Shown one piece after another: positions 24,256 to 26,301 of a stretch of DNA of 26,301 bases. The notes beneath the pieces were generated by a model. The model saw only the letters and a program-made list of their open reading frames with translations. It ran no database searches and was not told the origin of the DNA. Within the stretch, counting starts at the first letter, position 1; every line of letters begins with the position of its first letter. Source of the stretch: a virus; the IMG/VR virus record IMGVR_UViG_3300025128_000279, positions 1 through 26,301 of that record; one strand, 5' to 3'. The position numbers and the translations under genes are program-made.

Positions 24256-24421
24256 TGATCTTACCCAAGTTTTCAAAATATGCCTTATTAAATCCTCTAT
24301 CCCATTCCTTATAAAATGAGGAGTCAATCTTGTAGGGATTAATTATTCTCCCTGTATGAAATGCACGATAACCTTTTTCCATTTGTATTCGTAAAGGAGG
24401 ATGCCGTTCTTTTATTTTCAT
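24245..24421 (-). CDS. Ribosome-modulation-factor-like small protein
   Basis: A 58-residue basic protein if started at 24421, where GAGGAA sits nine bases upstream. An alternative ATG at 24436 gives five more residues and an ATGA overlap with the RNR stop. Residues 17-48 follow the pattern G-Y-x-A-x3-G-R-x2-N-P-Y-x9-W-x2-G-F-x2-A-Y. That spacing resembles ribosome modulation factor and the related CrpP-type proteins (GYxAG..G...CPY...W..GW..A). RMF binds the 30S subunit and drives 100S dimers. A phage version could alter host ribosome use or simply be a small DNA/RNA-binding domain. It lies between RNR and the metallopeptidase-like gene in the same - strand unit. Confidence 0.5.
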   Translation of the reverse strand: MKIKERHPPLRIQMEKGYRAFHTGRIINPYKIDSSFYKEWDRGFNKAYFENLGKINDK

Positions 24422-24432
24422 ATGTTTATTCC

Positions 24433-26301
24433 TCATTGTGCTACTACCGAAATTGGCGTTGGGAAATCTACAATCTCACAACTATTAGCTGTGCAAGCAA
24501 ATTCTTGAGAGCCTGTTGTCCTGTCCTCTGTCTCATAAGAGGCGAAGGATTCCCAGTCTACTTCATTAGGCATGGAAAGTAAAGCATCATTCCATTGTTC
24601 TTTTGAGACATCTTGGTATGGTGCTTGTTTGTAAGTATGCTCAGTCATAGGTAAAAAACTGATACCAGACATCGAGTAAAAGTGTTCATACACAAAGTTT
24701 GCAATACCCAACCATTCATCTTCTTTTACACTTACCGTAATAGAAGGCTTATGTTCACACCAATTATCTGCATAAATCTTCCACAGTTTAAGATGATCTA
24801 TGGCAGTCATATCCTTGCGAGTAATTGCTCCTTCAGGTGCAGCTATAGGAAAGGAAAAGACTACCGTACTGTCGGGCTTCTCTGAAGCATCTTCATGTGG
24901 AAAGCCCTGATCAATGAGAAACTGCGTAAGTGGATCTTTCTTATCGGCTCGTATGGTACGAATGTAATACGTGTTATGTCTAGGATGAATACCACTCGAT
25001 GCGTCAACTAACTGACTAACTGTACCAGAAGGCTTTACACAAGTGATGGCAGTAGAAGCTTCGATATCAAGTTTCTTAGCCCACTTTTTATTAACAGCTA
25101 CGGCATGTAGTCTTAACTTGTCTAACACCACTGCTAGATCATCATCAGTTTTGTTTGACATCATCATGTTATCCATTATGCCAGTTAAGGACACACCAAG
25201 TAATCTTTCTTCCTCTGTATTTCTAGTCCATTGTTTACTCAATCCCTTTAGATCCGTAAAGCACGACTGAATTGTACCAAGAATAGTAGCTAGTTCTATT
25301 TTATTCTTGAGAGTTTCAATAGTATCTGAAGCTCTAACTACAACCTCTGACAGATTACAAAACTGCTTTGGTCGTAATATGATTTCACTGCATGGGTTAG
25401 TACCATACTGAATATTCGGATCTCTTCGTTCATACTTAGCAGCCTGTACTTGAGCCGATTGCCTATTAAAGATTCCACGTTCTCCTGATTTGCTATCATA
25501 GAGAGCTAACCATTCTCGCATAAATGTACCAATGTCAGGCTTCTCTGTATAGCAGACACTGTTGTTTGACAAAGCTCTTTGTGGCTCTGTCTCCCACCAT
25601 GAACCAGATTTAGCATGACGCATACGATCATCAGATAGATTAGAGAGACTAATCAAGGCACTCCTACGCACACCCCCTACAACTACAACATCAGCTACCT
25701 TACAGATTATATCGTGACACTCAATACTAGAGAACTTTCTACCAGCAGCTTTTCTAAATGCACTTACAGTAAAGGTAAAGAGATCGTGTAATGGGTCAGG
25801 GCCAGAAGCTCTACCACCAAAGGTCTTTAGCTTAGATCCAGCAGGACGTACTCGTGACATATTCCATTGTGGCACCATACCAGCATACAATAGATTTATG
25901 AGTTCTTTATAGCTCTTATACCAACCTTCTTTGCTATCTTGCACAATTATAGTGGTTTCACTATCTTCCAATATATGTGGTATCTTAGGAAGTTCATTCG
26001 TGTATTGTCGTTCTACACTAAACCCTACACCTGTGCCGTGCATCAGAATATATAAACATTCATCAAAAGCTCTGGGGTTGTCAATAGGAAGATATGCACA
26101 ATTGTAAGCAGCTATATGATTACGCTCTAGTGCAGGCCCTGCAGTCATCATGGCTCGCATACTAGGCATAACATTTAATGTACTAATAGCAATATACAAA
26201 TCATTATATAGTTCGGGCTTCAATACAACATTGTGTTTTTCTTTAATAAACTTTTGGTAAAAATTCAATAAACGTTCAACTGTTTCTTCCCATGTTTCAC
26301 G
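24433..26301 (-). CDS. nrdJ: Class II (adenosylcobalamin-dependent) ribonucleotide reductase, N-terminus missing
   Basis: The frame runs off the right edge: 622 residues are visible, starting RETWEETVERLL. It resembles the monomeric ribonucleoside-triphosphate reductase type. Numbered from the first visible codon: NVMPSMRAMMTAGPALER at ~43-60; Cys68 in AYNCAYLP (first reductant cysteine); GTGVGFSVE at ~89-97; Cys304 in NPCSEI (thiyl radical cysteine, with the Asn and Glu of the finger loop); and Cys315 in QFCNLSEV (second reductant cysteine, 11 residues later). The end has a Cys603-x4-Cys608 tail pair that recharges the active site. All five redox cysteines are therefore present. It makes deoxynucleotides for phage replication without oxygen or a diiron subunit, but needs coenzyme B12. 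Its stop overlaps a possible start of the next gene by ATGA. Confidence 0.92.
   Translation of the reverse strand, partial: RETWEETVERLLNFYQKFIKEKHNVVLKPELYNDLYIAISTLNVMPSMRAMMTAGPALERNHIAAYNCAYLPIDNPRAFDECLYILMHGTGVGFSVERQYTNELPKIPHILEDSETTIIVQDSKEGWYKSYKELINLLYAGMVPQWNMSRVRPAGSKLKTFGGRASGPDPLHDLFTFTVSAFRKAAGRKFSSIECHDIICKVADVVVVGGVRRSALISLSNLSDDRMRHAKSGSWWETEPQRALSNNSVCYTEKPDIGTFMREWLALYDSKSGERGIFNRQSAQVQAAKYERRDPNIQYGTNPCSEIILRPKQFCNLSEVVVRASDTIETLKNKIELATILGTIQSCFTDLKGLSKQWTRNTEEERLLGVSLTGIMDNMMMSNKTDDDLAVVLDKLRLHAVAVNKKWAKKLDIEASTAITCVKPSGTVSQLVDASSGIHPRHNTYYIRTIRADKKDPLTQFLIDQGFPHEDASEKPDSTVVFSFPIAAPEGAITRKDMTAIDHLKLWKIYADNWCEHKPSITVSVKEDEWLGIANFVYEHFYSMSGISFLPMTEHTYKQAPYQDVSKEQWNDALLSMPNEVDWESFASYETEDRTTGSQEFACTANSCEIVDFPTPISVVAQ

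Noticed and set aside
24361-25270. Short + strand frames opposite the RNR gene
   Set aside because: They are antisense to a gene with complete catalytic motifs, and none has a plausible ribosome binding site or recognisable product.

Overview
The window is a piece of a tailed double-stranded DNA phage genome, most likely a marine podovirus. Genes are packed end to end, almost all of 1-23.5 kb lies on the + strand in head, adaptor, tail, internal-protein and membrane order, and no chromosomal housekeeping genes are present. The capsid, scaffold and adaptor proteins resemble, from memory, those of marine podoviruses of the HMO-2011 type (phages of SAR116 and related bacteria); no search was run. 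Base composition is moderately AT-rich. No tRNA, rRNA, CRISPR array or insertion sequence was seen, and no gene-free stretch exceeds 300 bases; the longest is the capsid leader at 1935-2186.

Layout. Bases 1-960 are the 3' end of a proline/alanine-rich gene with fresh tandem repeats. Next come a scaffold protein (1026-1934), a sigma70-like promoter with a structured ~200-base leader, the major capsid protein (2187-3260), a possible head-decoration protein, a gp11-like adaptor, and a run of small beta-rich proteins. Two of these small proteins are paralogs (5124-5609 and 5835-6419). Between them lies a 25-codon gene, 5646-5723, that I read as pqqA, the peptide precursor of the redox cofactor PQQ. 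The tail continues with a nozzle-like protein (7640-9148) and a 1165-residue repetitive fibre (9148-12645). Four or five probable internal or ejection proteins follow (12907-21664), then small membrane proteins that may be the lysis set (21666-22843).

The + strand run ends with a small basic protein of a phage-associated family and a complete IscU iron-sulfur scaffold (23133-23510). From there the genes are on the - strand: an AdoCbl-dependent (class II) ribonucleotide reductase that runs off the right edge, a ribosome-modulation-factor-like small protein, an HExxH metallopeptidase-like protein and a single-TM protein. The two blocks converge with overlapping stop codons and no terminator between them. 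A textbook + strand terminator lies ~680 bases further on, inside the coding sequence of the metallopeptidase gene.

The most notable content is cofactor-related cargo in an otherwise structural segment: a PQQ precursor peptide, an Fe-S scaffold and a B12-dependent RNR. PqqA is a substrate of a radical-SAM Fe-S enzyme (PqqE). A phage could in principle raise host PQQ output, and so PQQ-dependent periplasmic dehydrogenase activity, by supplying both peptide and cluster scaffold. That link is my inference. The identity of each of the three genes rests on visible motifs.
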